Assembly (NCBI GenBank): GCA_037893245.1
Contig: JBAIAA010000543.1
Coordinates: forward strand, 124,001 to 188,000
Direction of reading: 5' to 3'
DNA from: Crossaster papposus
Taxonomy: Eukaryota; Echinodermata; Asteroidea; Velatida; Solasteridae
Length of the DNA stretch: 64,000 bases
Within the stretch, counting starts at the first letter, position 1; each line of letters begins with the position of its first letter. A program made the position numbers and the translations under genes. This document shows, one piece after another, positions 50,901 through 62,520 of this stretch. Under the pieces are notes generated by a model. The model did no database searches. It had not been told where the DNA came from and saw nothing but the letters and a program-made list of their open reading frames with translations.

Positions 50901-52740
50901 GCTCAGAATGAACAGCAGAGGTAGAAGACAGAGATAGAGTATATCCACGTGTCTGATCTACACCTCACTCAGCCTGCTCAGAAGGAACAGCAGGGGTAGA
51001 AGACAGAGATAGAGTATATCCACGTGTCTCACTCAGGCTGCTCAGAAGGAACAGCAGAGGTAGAAGACAGAGATAGAGTATATCCACGTGTCTGATCTAC
51101 ACCTCACTCAGGGTGCTCAGAAGGAACAGCAGAGGTAGAAGACAGAGATAGAGTATATCCACGTGTCTGATCTACACCTCACTCAGCCTGCTCAGAAGGA
51201 ACAGCAGAGGTAGCAGACAGAGATAGAGTATATCCACGTGTCTGATCTACACCTCACTCAGCTTGCTCAGAAGGAACAGCAGAGGTAGAAGACAGAGATA
51301 GAGTATATCCACGTGTCTCACTCAGGCTGCTCAGAAGGAACAGCAGAGGTAGAAGACAGAGATAGAGTATATCCACGTGTCTGATCTACACCTCAATCAG
51401 GGTGCTCAGAAGGAACAGCAGAGGTAGAAGACAGAGGTAGAGTATATCCACGTGTCTGATTTACACCTCACTTAGCCTGCTAAGAATGAACAGCAGAGGT
51501 AGAAGACAGAGATAGAGTATATCCACGTGTCTGATCTACACCTCACTCAGCCTGCTCAGAAGGAACAGCAGGGATAGAAGACAGAGATAGAGTATATCCA
51601 CGTGTCTCACTCAGCCTGCTCAGAAGGAACAGCAGATGTAGAAGACAGAGATAGTGTATATCCACGTGTCTGATCTACACCGCACTCAGGCTGCTCAGAA
51701 GGAACAGCAGAGGTAGAAGACAGAGATATAGTATATCCACGTGTCTTATTTACACCTCACTTAGCCTTCTCAGAATGAACAGCAGCGGTAGAAGACAGAG
51801 ATAGAGTATATCCACGTGTCTGATCTACACCTCACTCAGCAGGCTCAGAAGGAACAACAGAGGTAAAAGACAGAGATAGAGTATATCCACGTGTCTCACT
51901 CAGCCTGCTCAGAAGGAACAGCAGAGGTAGAAGACAGAGATAGTGTATATCCACGTGTCTGATCTACACCTCACTCAGGGTGCACAGAAGGAACAGCAGA
52001 TGTAGAAGACAGAGATAGAGTATATCCACGTGTCTGATTTACACCTCACTTAGCCTGCTCAGAATGAACAGCAGGGGTAGAAGACAGAGATAGAGTATAT
52101 CCACGTGTCTCACTCAGCCTGCTCAGAAGGAACAGCAGAGGTAGAAGACAGAGATAGTGTATATCCACGTGTCTGATCTACACCTCACTCAGGCTGCTCA
52201 GAAGGAACAGCAGAGGTAGAAGACAGAGATAGAGTATATCCACGTGTCTGATTTACACCTCACTTAGCCTGTTCAGAAGGAACAGCAGAGGTAGAAGACA
52301 GAGATAGAGTATATCCACCTGTCTGATCTACACCTCACTCAACCTGCTCAGAAGGAACACCAGATGTAGAAGACAGAGATAAAGAATATTCACGTGTCTG
52401 ATCTACACCTCATTCAGCCTGCTCAGAAGGAACAGCAGAGGTAGCAGACAGATATAGAGTATATCCACGTGTCTCACTCAGGCTGCTCAGAAGGAACAGC
52501 AGAGGTAGAAGACAGAGATAGAGTATATCCACGTGTCTGATCTACACCTCACTCAGCCTGCTCAAAAGGAACAGCAGAGGTAGAAGACAGAGATAGAGTA
52601 TATCCACGTGTCTCACTCAGCCTGCTCAGAAGGAACAGCATAGGTAGAAGACAGTGATAGAGTATATCCACGTGTCTCACTCAGCCTGCTCAGAAGGAAC
52701 AGCAGAGGTAGAAGACAGAGATAGAGTATATCCACGTGTC
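47944..52740 (+). repeat. Third 2.4-kb copy and following 289-derived array
   Basis: Includes S-runs near 48,985-49,260 and 49,590-49,670, the third AGAGCTTGAA copy (49,761) and S-L-Lt-L units to about 51,000. From about 51,000 to 52,300 the monomers (CAGGGTGC, ACAGAGGTAG at 51,431, CAGGGATAG near 51,571) resemble about 58,100-59,200, offset near 7,093. No gene. Confidence 0.8.
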
Positions 52741-54505
52741 TTACTCAGCCTACTCAGAAGGAACAGCAGAGGTAGAAGACAGAGATAGAGTATATCCACG
52801 TGTCTCACTCACCTTGCTCAGAAGGAACAGCAGAGGTAGAAGACAGAGATAGAGTATATCCACGTGTCTCATTCAGCCTGCTCAGAAGGAACAGCAGAGG
52901 TAGAAGACAGTGATAGAGTATATCCACGTGTCTGATCTACACCTCACTCAGGCTGCTCAGAAGGAACAGCAGAGGTAGAAGACAGAGATAAAGTATATCC
53001 ACGTGTCTGATCTACACCTCACTCAGGGTGCTCAGAAGGAACAGCAGAGGTAGAAGACAGAGATAGAGTATATCCACGTGTCTGATTTACACCTCACTTA
53101 GCCTGCTAAGAATGAACAGCAGAGGTAGAAGACAGAGATAGAGTATATCCACGTGTCTCATTCAGCCTGCTCAGAAGGAACAGCAGAGGTAGAAGACAGT
53201 GATAGAGTATATCCACGTGTCTGATCTACACCTCACTCAGCAGGCTCAGAAGGAACAGCACTGGTAAAATACAGAGATAGAGTATATACACGTGTCTCAC
53301 TCAGCCTGCTCAGAAGGAACAGCAGAGGTAGAAGACAGAGATAGAGTATATCCACGTGTCTGATCTACACCTCACTCAGCCTGCTCAGAAGGAACAGCAG
53401 GGGTAGAATACAGAGATAGAGTATATCCACGTGTCTGATCTACACCTCACTCAGCCTGCTCAGAAGGAACAGCAGAGGTAGAAGACAGAGATAGAGTATA
53501 TCCACGTGTCTGATCTACACCTCACTCAGCTTGCTCAGAAGGAGCAGCAGAGGTAGAAGACAGAGATAGAGTATATCCACGTGTCTCACTCAGGCTGCTC
53601 AGAAGGAACAGCAGAGGTAGAAGACAGAGATAGAGTATATCCACGTGTCTGATCTACACCTCACTCAGGGTGCTCAGAAGGAACAGCAGAGGTAGAAGAC
53701 AGAGATAGAGTATATCCACGTGTCTGATTTACACCTCACTTAGCCTGCTAAGAATGAACAGCAGAGGTAGAAGACAGAGATAGAGTATATCCACGTGTCT
53801 GATCTACACCTCACTCAGCCTGCTCAGAAGGAACAGCAGGGGTAGAAGACAGAGATAGAGTATATCCACGTGTCTCACTCAGCCTGCTCAGAAGGAACAG
53901 CAGAGGTAGAAGACAGAGATAGTGTATATCCACGTGTCTGATCTACACCTCACTCAGGCTGCTCAGAAGGAACAGCAGAGGTAGAAGACAAAGATATAGT
54001 ATATCCACGTGTCTGATTTACACCTCACTTAGCCTTCTCAGAATGAACAGCAGAGGTAGAAGAAAGAGATAGAGTATATCCACCTGTCTGATCTACACCT
54101 CACTCAACCTGCTCAGAAGGAACACCAGAGGTAGAAGACAGAGATAGAGTATATCCACGTGTCTGATCTACACCTCACTCAGCCTGCTCAGAAGGAACAG
54201 CAGAGGAAGAAGACAGAGATAGAGTATATCCACGTGTCTTACTCAGGCTGCTCAGAAGGAACAGCAGAGGTAGAAGACAGAGATAGAGTATATCCACGTG
54301 TCTGATCTACACCTCACTCAGCCTGCTCAAAAGGAACAGCAGAGGTAGAATACAGTGATAGAGTATATCCACGTGTCTCACTCAGCCTGCTCAGAAGGAA
54401 CAGCAGAGGTAGAAGACAGAGATAGAGTATATCCACGTGTCTCACTCAGCCTACTCAGAAGGAACAGCAGAGGTAGAAGACAGAGATAGAGTATATTCAC
54501 GTGTC
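52741..54505 (+). repeat. 1,765-bp unit, copy 1
   Basis: Twenty-five monomers (15 L + 10 S). Anchors to copy 2 are TTACTCAGCC (52,741 and 54,506), TTCAGCCTGC (53,161 and 54,926) and CTGGTAAAAT (53,261 and 55,026). The unit begins inside an S-run (CCTACTC, CACCTTG, CATTCAG) and ends in the next one. Confidence 0.9.
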
Positions 54506-56131
54506 TTACTCAGCCTACTCAGAAGGAACAGCAGAGGTAGAAGACAGAGATAGAGTATATCCACGTGTCTCACTCACCTTGCTCAGAAGGAACAGCAGAG
54601 GTAGAAGACAGAGATAGAGTATATCCACGTGTCTCATTCAGCCTGCTCAGAAGGAACAGCAGAGGTAGAAGACAGTGATAGAGTATATCCACGTGTCTGA
54701 TCTACACCTCACTCAGGCTGCTCAGAAGGAACAGCAGAGGTAGAAGACAGAGATATAGTATATCCACGTGTCTGATCTACACCTCACTCAGGGTGCTCAG
54801 AAGGAACAGCAGAGGTAGAAGACAGAGATAGAGTATATCCACGTGTCTGATTTACACCTCACTTAGCCTGCTAAGAATGAACAGCAGAGGTAGAAGACAG
54901 AGATAGAGTATATCCACGTGTCTCATTCAGCCTGCTCAGAAGGAACAGCAGAGGTAGAAGACAGTGATAGAGTATATCCACGTGTCTGATCTACACCTCA
55001 CTCAGCAGGCTCAGAAGGAACAGCACTGGTAAAATACAGAGATAGAGTATATACACGTGTCTCACTCAGCCTGCTCAGAAGGAACAGCAGAGGTAGAAGA
55101 CAGAGATAGAGTATATCCACGTGTCTGATCTACACCTCACTCAGCCTGCTCAGAAGGAACAGCAGGGGTAGAAGACAGAGATAGAGTATATCCACGTGTC
55201 TGATCTACACCTCACTCAGCCTGCTCAGAAGGAACAGCAGAGGTAGAAGACAGAGATAGAGTATATCCACGTGTCTGATCTACACCTCACTCAGCTTGCT
55301 CAGAAGGAGCAGCAGAGGTAGAAGACAGAGATATAGTATATCCACGTGTCTCACTCAGGCTGCTCAGAAGGAACAGCAGAGGTAGAAGACAGAGATAGAG
55401 TATATCCACGTGTCTGATCTACACCTCACTCAGGGTGCTCAGAAGGAACAGCAGAGGTAGAAGACAGAGATAGAGTATATCCACGTGTCTGATTTACACC
55501 TCACTTAGCCTGCTAAGAATGAACAGCAGAGGTAGAAGACAGAGATAGAGTATATCCACGTGTCTGATCTACACCTCACTCAGCCTGCTCAGAAGGAACA
55601 GCAGGGGTAGAAGACAGAGATAGAGTATATCCACGTGTCTCACTCAGCCTGCTCAAAAGGAACAGCAGAGGTAGAAGACAGAGATAGTGTATATCCACGT
55701 GTCTGATCTACACCTCACTCAGGCTGCTCAGAAGGAACAGCAGAGGTAGAAGACAAAGATATAGTATATCCACGTGTCTGATTTACACCTCACTTAGCCT
55801 TCTCAGAATTAACAGCAGAGGTAGGAGAAAGAGATAGAGTATATCCACGTGTCTGATCTACACCTCACTCAGCCTGCTCAGAAGGAACAGCAGAGGTAGA
55901 AGACAGAGATAGAGTATATCCACGTGTCTTACTCAGGCTGATCAGAAGGAACAGCAGAGGTAGAAGATAGAGATAGAGTATATCCACGTGTCCGATCTAC
56001 ACCTCACTCAGCCTGCTCAAAAGGAACAGCAGAGGTAGAATACAGTGATAGAGTATATCCACGTGTCTCACTCAGCCTGCTCAGAAGGAACAGCAGAGGT
56101 AGAAGACAGAGATAGAGTATATCCACGTGTC
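54506..56131 (+). repeat. 1,765-bp unit, copy 2, shorter by one L and one S
   Basis: It matches copy 1 to about 55,850, then lacks the CACCTG-linked L monomer (AATACAGTGATA at offset 1,690). It also lacks one of two CCTACTC S monomers, giving 1,626 bp. A further partial copy starts at 56,132, and another relative is near 63,340-63,860 (TACAGTGATA at about 63,575). Confidence 0.88.
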
Positions 56132-56965
56132 TCACTCAGCCTACTCAGAAGGAACAGCAGAGGTAGAAGACAGAGATAGAGTATATCCACGTGTCTCACT
56201 CACCTTGCACAGAAGGAACAGCAGAGGTAGAAGACAGAGATATAGTATATCCACGTGTCTCATTCAGCCTGCTCAGAAGGAACAGCAGAGGTAGAAGACA
56301 GTGATAGAGTATATCCACGTGTCTGATCTACACCTCACTCAGCAGGCTCAGAAGGAACAGCACAGGTAAAAGACAGAGATAGAGTATATACACGTGTCTC
56401 ACTCAGCCTGCTCAGAAGGAACAGCAGAGGTAGAAGACAGAGATAGAGTATATCCACGTGTCTGATCTACACCTCACTCAGGGTGCTCAGAAGGAACAGC
56501 AGAGGTAGAAGACAGAGATAGAGTATATCCACGTGTCTCACTCACCTTGCTCAGAAGGAACAGCAGAGGTAGAAGACAGAGATAGAGTATATTCACGTGT
56601 CTGATCTACACCTCACTCAGGCTGCTCAGAAGGAACATCAGAGGTTGAAGACAGAGATATAGTATATCCACGTGTCTGATTTACACCTCACTTAGCCTGC
56701 TCAGAATGAACAGCAGGGGTAGAAGACAGAGATAGAGTATATCCACGTGTCTGATCTACACCTCACTCAGCCTGCTCAGAAGGAACAGCAGGGGTTGAAG
56801 ACAGAGATAGAGTATATCCACGTGTCTCACTCAGCCTGCTCAGAAGGAACAGCAGAGGTAGAAGACAGAGATAGTGTATATCCACGTGTCTGATCTACAC
56901 CTCACTCAGGCTGCTCAGAAGGAACAGCAGAGGTAGAAGACAGAGATATAGTATATCCACGTGTC
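56132..56965 (+). repeat. Array sequence between the 1,765-bp pair and the 2,237-bp series
   Basis: An S-run (CCTACTC, CACCTTGCAC, CATTCAG with CAGTGATAG) is followed by the CAGCAGGCTC/TATACACG monomer and one 289-type series. CCTTGCACAG near 56,204 is a private change. No gene. Confidence 0.8.
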
Positions 56966-59202
56966 TGATTTACACCTCACTTAGCCTTCTCAGAATGAAC
57001 AGCAGATGTAGAAGACAGAGATAGAGTATATCCACGTGTCTGATCTACACCTCACTCAGCCTGCTCAGAAGGAACAGCAGGGGTAGAAGACAGATATAGA
57101 GTATATCCACGTGTCTCACTCAGCCTGCTCAGAAGGAACAGCAGAGGTAGAAGACAGAGATAGTGTATATCCACTTGTCTGATCTACACCTCACTCAGGC
57201 TGCTCAGAAGGAACAGCAGAGGTAGAAGACAGAGATAGAGTATATCCACGTGTCTGATTTACACCTCACTTAGCCTGCTCAGAATGAACAGCAGGGGTAG
57301 AAGACAGAGATAGAGTATATCCACGTGTCTCACTCAGCCTGCTCAGAAGGAACAGCAGAGGTAGAAGACAAAGATAGTGTATATCCACGTGTCTGATCTA
57401 CACCTCACTCAGGCTGCTCAGAAGGAACAGCAGAGGTAGAAGACAGAGATAGAGTATATTCACGTGTCTGATTTACACCTCACTTAGCCTGCTAAGAATG
57501 AACAGCAGGGGTAGAAGACAGAGATAGAGTATATCCACGTGTCTCACTCAGCCTGCTCAGAAGGAACAGCAGAGGTAGAAGACAGAGATAGTGTATATCC
57601 ACGTGTCTGATCTACACCTCACTCAGGCTGCTCAGAAGGAACAGCAGAGGTAGAAGACAGAGATATAGTATATCCACGTGTCTGATTTACACCTCACTTA
57701 GCCTGCTCAGAATGAACAGCAGAGGTAGAAGACAGAGATAGAGTATATCCACGTGTCTGATCTACACCTCACTCAGCCTGCTCAGAAGGAACAGCAGGGG
57801 TAGAAGACAGAGATAGAGTATATCCACGTGTCTCACTCAGCCTGCTCAGAAGGAACAGCAGAGGTAGAAGACAGAGATAGTGTATATCCACGTGTCTGAT
57901 CTACACCTCACTCAGGCTGCTCAGAATGAACAGCAGAGGTAGAAGACAGAGATATAGTATATCCACGTGTCTGATTTACACCTCACTTAGCCTGCTCAGA
58001 ATGAACAGCAGAGGTAGAAGACAGAGATAGAGTATATCCACGTGTCTGATCTACACCTCACTCAGCTTGCTCAGAAGGAACAGCAGGGGTAGAAGACAGA
58101 GATAGAGTATATCCACGTGTCTCACTCAGGCTGCTCAGAAGGAACAGCAGAGGTAGAAGACAGAGATAGAGTATATCCACGTGTCTGATCTACACCTCAC
58201 TCAGGGTGCTCAGAAGGAACAGCAGAGGTAGAAGACAGAGATAGAGTATATCCACGTGTCTGATCTACACCTCACTCAGCCTGCTCAGAAGGAACAGCAG
58301 AGGTAGAAGACAGAGATATAGTATATCCACGTGTCTGATCTACACCTCACTCAGCTTGCTCAGAAGGAACAGCAGAGGTAGAAGACAGAGATAGAGTATA
58401 TCCACGTGTCTCACTCAGGCTGCTCAGAAGGAACAGCAGAGGTAGAAGATAGAGATAGAGTATATCCACGTGTCTGATCTACACCTCAATCAGGGTGCTC
58501 AGAAGGAACAGCAATGGTAGAAGACAGAGGTAGAGTATATCCACGTGTCTGATTTACACCTCACTTAGCCTGCTAAGAATGAACAGCAGAGGTAGAAGAC
58601 AGAGATAAAGTATATCCACGTGTCTGATCTACACCTCACTCAGCCTGCTCAGAAGGAACAGCAGGGATAGAAGACAGAGATAGAGTATATCCACGTGTCT
58701 CACTCAGCCTGCTCAGAAGGAACAGCTGATGTAGAAGACAGAGATAGTGTATATCCACGTGTCTGATCTACACCTCACTCAGGCTGCTCAGAAGGAACAG
58801 CAGAGGTAGAAGACAGAGATATAGTATATCCACGTGTCTTATTTACACCTCACTTAGCCTTCTCAGAATGAACAGCAGAGGTAGAAGACAGAGATAGAGT
58901 ATATCCACGTGTCTGATCTACACCTCACTCAGCAGGCTCAGAAGGAACAACAGAGGTAAAAGACAGAGATAGAGTATATCCACGTGTCTCACTCAGCCTG
59001 CTCAGAAGGAACAGCAGAGGTAGAAGACAGAGATAGAGTATATTCACGTGTCTGATCTACACCTCACTCAGGCTGCTCAGAAGGAACATCAGAGGTTGAA
59101 GACAGAGATAGAGTATATCCACGTGTCTGATCTACACCTCACTCAGGGTGCACAGAAGGAACAGCAGAGGTAGAAGACAGAGATAGAGTATATCCACGTG
59201 TC
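56966..59202 (+). repeat. 2,237-bp unit, copy 1
   Basis: Thirty-one monomers (23 L + 8 S), which is eight 289-bp units less one L. It begins at an Lt monomer with AGATGTAG (57,001) and ends after GGGTGCACAG (59,146). Markers inside are AATGGTAG with ACAGAGGTAG (58,511), CAGGGATAG (about 58,664) and GTCTTATTTACACC (about 58,837). Confidence 0.92.
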
Positions 59203-60283
59203 TGATTTACACCTCACTTAGCCTTCTCAGAATGAACAGCAGATGTAGAAGACAGAGATAGAGTATATCCACGTGTCTGATCTACACCTCACTCAGCCTG
59301 CTCAGAAGGAACAGCAGGGGTAGAAGACAGATATAGAGTATATCCACGTGTCTCACTCAGCCTGCTCAGAAGGAACAGCAGAGGTAGAAGACAGAGATAG
59401 TGTATATCCACTTGTCTGATCTACACCTCACTCAGGCTGCTCAGAAGGAACAGCAGAGGTAGAAGACAGAGATAGAGTATATCCACGTGTCTGATTTACA
59501 CCTCACTTAGCCTGCTCAGAATGAACAGCAGGGGTAGAAGACAGAGATAGAGTATATCCACGTGTCTCACTCAGCCTGCTCAGAAGGAACAGCAGAGGTA
59601 GAAGACAAAGATAGTGTATATCCACGTGTCTGATCTACACCTCACTCAGGCTGCTCAGAAGGAACAGCAGAGGTAGAAGACAGAGATAGAGTATATTCAC
59701 GTGTCTGATTTACACCTCACTTAGCCTGCTAAGAATGAACAGCAGGGGTAGAAGACAGAGATAGAGTATATCCACGTGTCTCACTCAGCCTGCTCAGAAG
59801 GAACAGCAGAGGTAGAAGACAGAGATAGTGTATATCCACGTGTCTGATCTACACCTCACTCAGGCTGCTCAGAAGGAACAGCAGAGGTAGAAGACAGAGA
59901 TATAGTATATCCACGTGTCTGATTTACACCTCACTTAGCCTGCTCAGAATGAACAGCAGAGGTAGAAGACAGAGATAGAGTATATCCACGTGTCTGATCT
60001 ACACCTCACTCAGCAGGCTCAGAAGGAACAACAGAGGTAAAAGACAGAGATAGAGTATATCCACGTGTCTCACTCAGCCTGCTCAGAAGGAACAGCAGAG
60101 GTAGAAGACAGAGATAGAGTATATTCACGTGTCTGATCTACACCTCACTCAGGCTGCTCAGAAGGAACATCAGAGGTTGAAGACAGAGATAGAGTATATC
60201 CACGTGTCTGATCTACACCTCACTCAGGGTGCACAGAAGGAACAGCAGAGGTAGAAGACAGAGATAGAGTATATCCACGTGTC
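59203..60283 (+). repeat. Deleted 1,081-bp version of the 2,237-bp unit
   Basis: It starts and ends like the full unit: AGATGTAG at 59,238 and GGGTGCACAG near 60,228. The middle (AATGGTAG, CAGGGATAG, GTCTTATTT) is absent. The missing length is 1,156 bp, exactly four 289-bp units. The join falls near 59,990, where an Lt with CCTGCTC is followed by the CAGCAGGCTC monomer. Confidence 0.92.
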
Positions 60284-62520
60284 TGATTTACACCTCACTT
60301 AGCCTTCTCAGAATGAACAGCAGATGTAGAAGACAGAGATAGAGTATATCCACGTGTCTGATCTACACCTCACTCAGCCTGCTCAGAAGGAACAGCAGGG
60401 GTAGAAGACAGATATAGAGTATATCCACGTGTCTCACTCAGCCTGCTCAGAAGGAACAGCAGAGGTAGAAGACAGAGATAGTGTATATCCACTTGTCTGA
60501 TCTACACCTCACTCAGGCTGCTCAGAAGGAACAGCAGAGGTAGAAGACAGAGATAGAGTATATCCACGTGTCTGATTTACACCTCACTTAGCCTGCTCAG
60601 AATGAACAGCAGGGGTAGAAGACAGAGATAGAGTATATCCACGTGTCTCACTCAGCCTGCTCAGAAGGAACAGCAGAGGTAGAAGACAAAGATAGTGTAT
60701 ATCCACGTGTCTGATCTACACCTCACTCAGGCTGCTCAGAAGGAACAGCAGAGGTAGAAGACAGAGATAGAGTATATTCACGTGTCTGATTTACACCTCA
60801 CTTAGCCTGCTAAGAATGAACAGCAGGGGTAGAAGACAGAGATAGAGTATATCCACGTGTCTCACTCAGCCTGCTCAGAAGGAACAGCAGAGGTAGAAGA
60901 CAGAGATAGTGTATATCCACGTGTCTGATCTACACCTCACTCAGGCTGCTCAGAAGGAACAGCAGAGGTAGAAGACAGAGATATAGTATATCCACGTGTC
61001 TGATTTACACCTCACTTAGCCTGCTCAGAATGAACAGCAGAGGTAGAAGACAGAGATAGAGTATATCCACGTGTCTGATCTACACCTCACTCAGCCTGCT
61101 CAGAAGGAACAGCAGGGGTAGAAGACAGAGATAGAGTATATCCACGTGTCTCACTCAGCCTGCTCAGAAGGAACAGCAGAGGTAGAAGACAGAGATAGTG
61201 TATATCCACGTGTCTGATCTACACCTCACTCAGGCTGCTCAGAATGAACAGCAGAGGTAGAAGACAGAGATATAGTATATCCACGTGTCTGATTTACACC
61301 TCACTTAGCCTGCTCAGAATGAACAGCAGAGGTAGAAGACAGAGATAGAGTATATCCACGTGTCTGATCTACACCTCACTCAGCTTGCTCAGAAGGAACA
61401 GCAGGGGTAGAAGACAGAGATAGAGTATATCCACGTGTCTCACTCAGGCTGCTCAGAAGGAACAGCAGAGGTAGAAGACAGAGATAGAGTATATCCACGT
61501 GTCTGATCTACACCTCACTCAGGGTGCTCAGAAGGAACAGCAGAGGTAGAAGACAGAGATAGAGTATATCCACGTGTCTGATCTACACCTCACTCAGCCT
61601 GCTCAGAAGGAACAGCAGAGGTAGAAGACAGAGATATAGTATATCCACGTGTCTGATCTACACCTCACTCAGCTTGCTCAGAAGGAACAGCAGAGGTAGA
61701 AGACAGAGATAGAGTATATCCACGTGTCTCACTCAGGCTGCTCAGAAGGAACAGCAGAGGTAGAAGACAGAGATAGAGTATATCCACGTGTCTGATCTAC
61801 ACCTCAATCAGGGTGCTCAGAAGGAACAGCAATGGTAGAAGACAGAGGTAGAGTATATCCACGTGTCTGATTTACACCTCACTTAGCCTGCTAAGAATGA
61901 ACAGCAGAGGTAGAAGACAGAGATAAAGTATATCCACGTGTCTGATCTACACCTCACTCAGCCTGCTCAGAAGGAACAGCAGGGATAGAAGACAGAGATA
62001 GAGTATATCCACGTGTCTCACTCAGCCTGCTCAGAAGGAACAGCAGATGTAGAAGACAGAGATAGTGTATATCCACGTGTCTGATCTACACCTCACTCAG
62101 GCTGCTCAGAAGGAACAGCAGAGGTAGAAGACAGAGATATAGTATATCCACGTGTCTTATTTACACCTCACTTAGCCTTCTCAGAATGAACAGCAGAGGT
62201 AGAAGACAGAGATAGAGTATATCCACGTGTCTGATCTACACCTCACTCAGCAGGCTCAGAAGGAACAACAGAGGTAAAAGACAGAGATAGAGTATATCCA
62301 CGTGTCTCACTCAGCCTGCTCAGAAGGAACAGCAGAGGTAGAAGACAGAGATAGAGTATATTCACGTGTCTGATCTACACCTCACTCAGGCTGCTCAGAA
62401 GGAACATCAGAGGTTGAAGACAGAGATAGAGTATATCCACGTGTCTGATCTACACCTCACTCAGGGTGCACAGAAGGAACAGCAGAGGTAGAAGACAGAG
62501 ATAGAGTATATCCACGTGTC
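60284..62520 (+). repeat. 2,237-bp unit, copy 2
   Basis: Full-length copy at offset 3,318 from copy 1. By eye I noticed only two differences: GCAGATG (about 62,044) against GCTGATG (about 58,726), and ACAGAG (about 61,767) against ATAGAG (about 58,449). This places it among the most recent duplications in the window. Confidence 0.92.
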
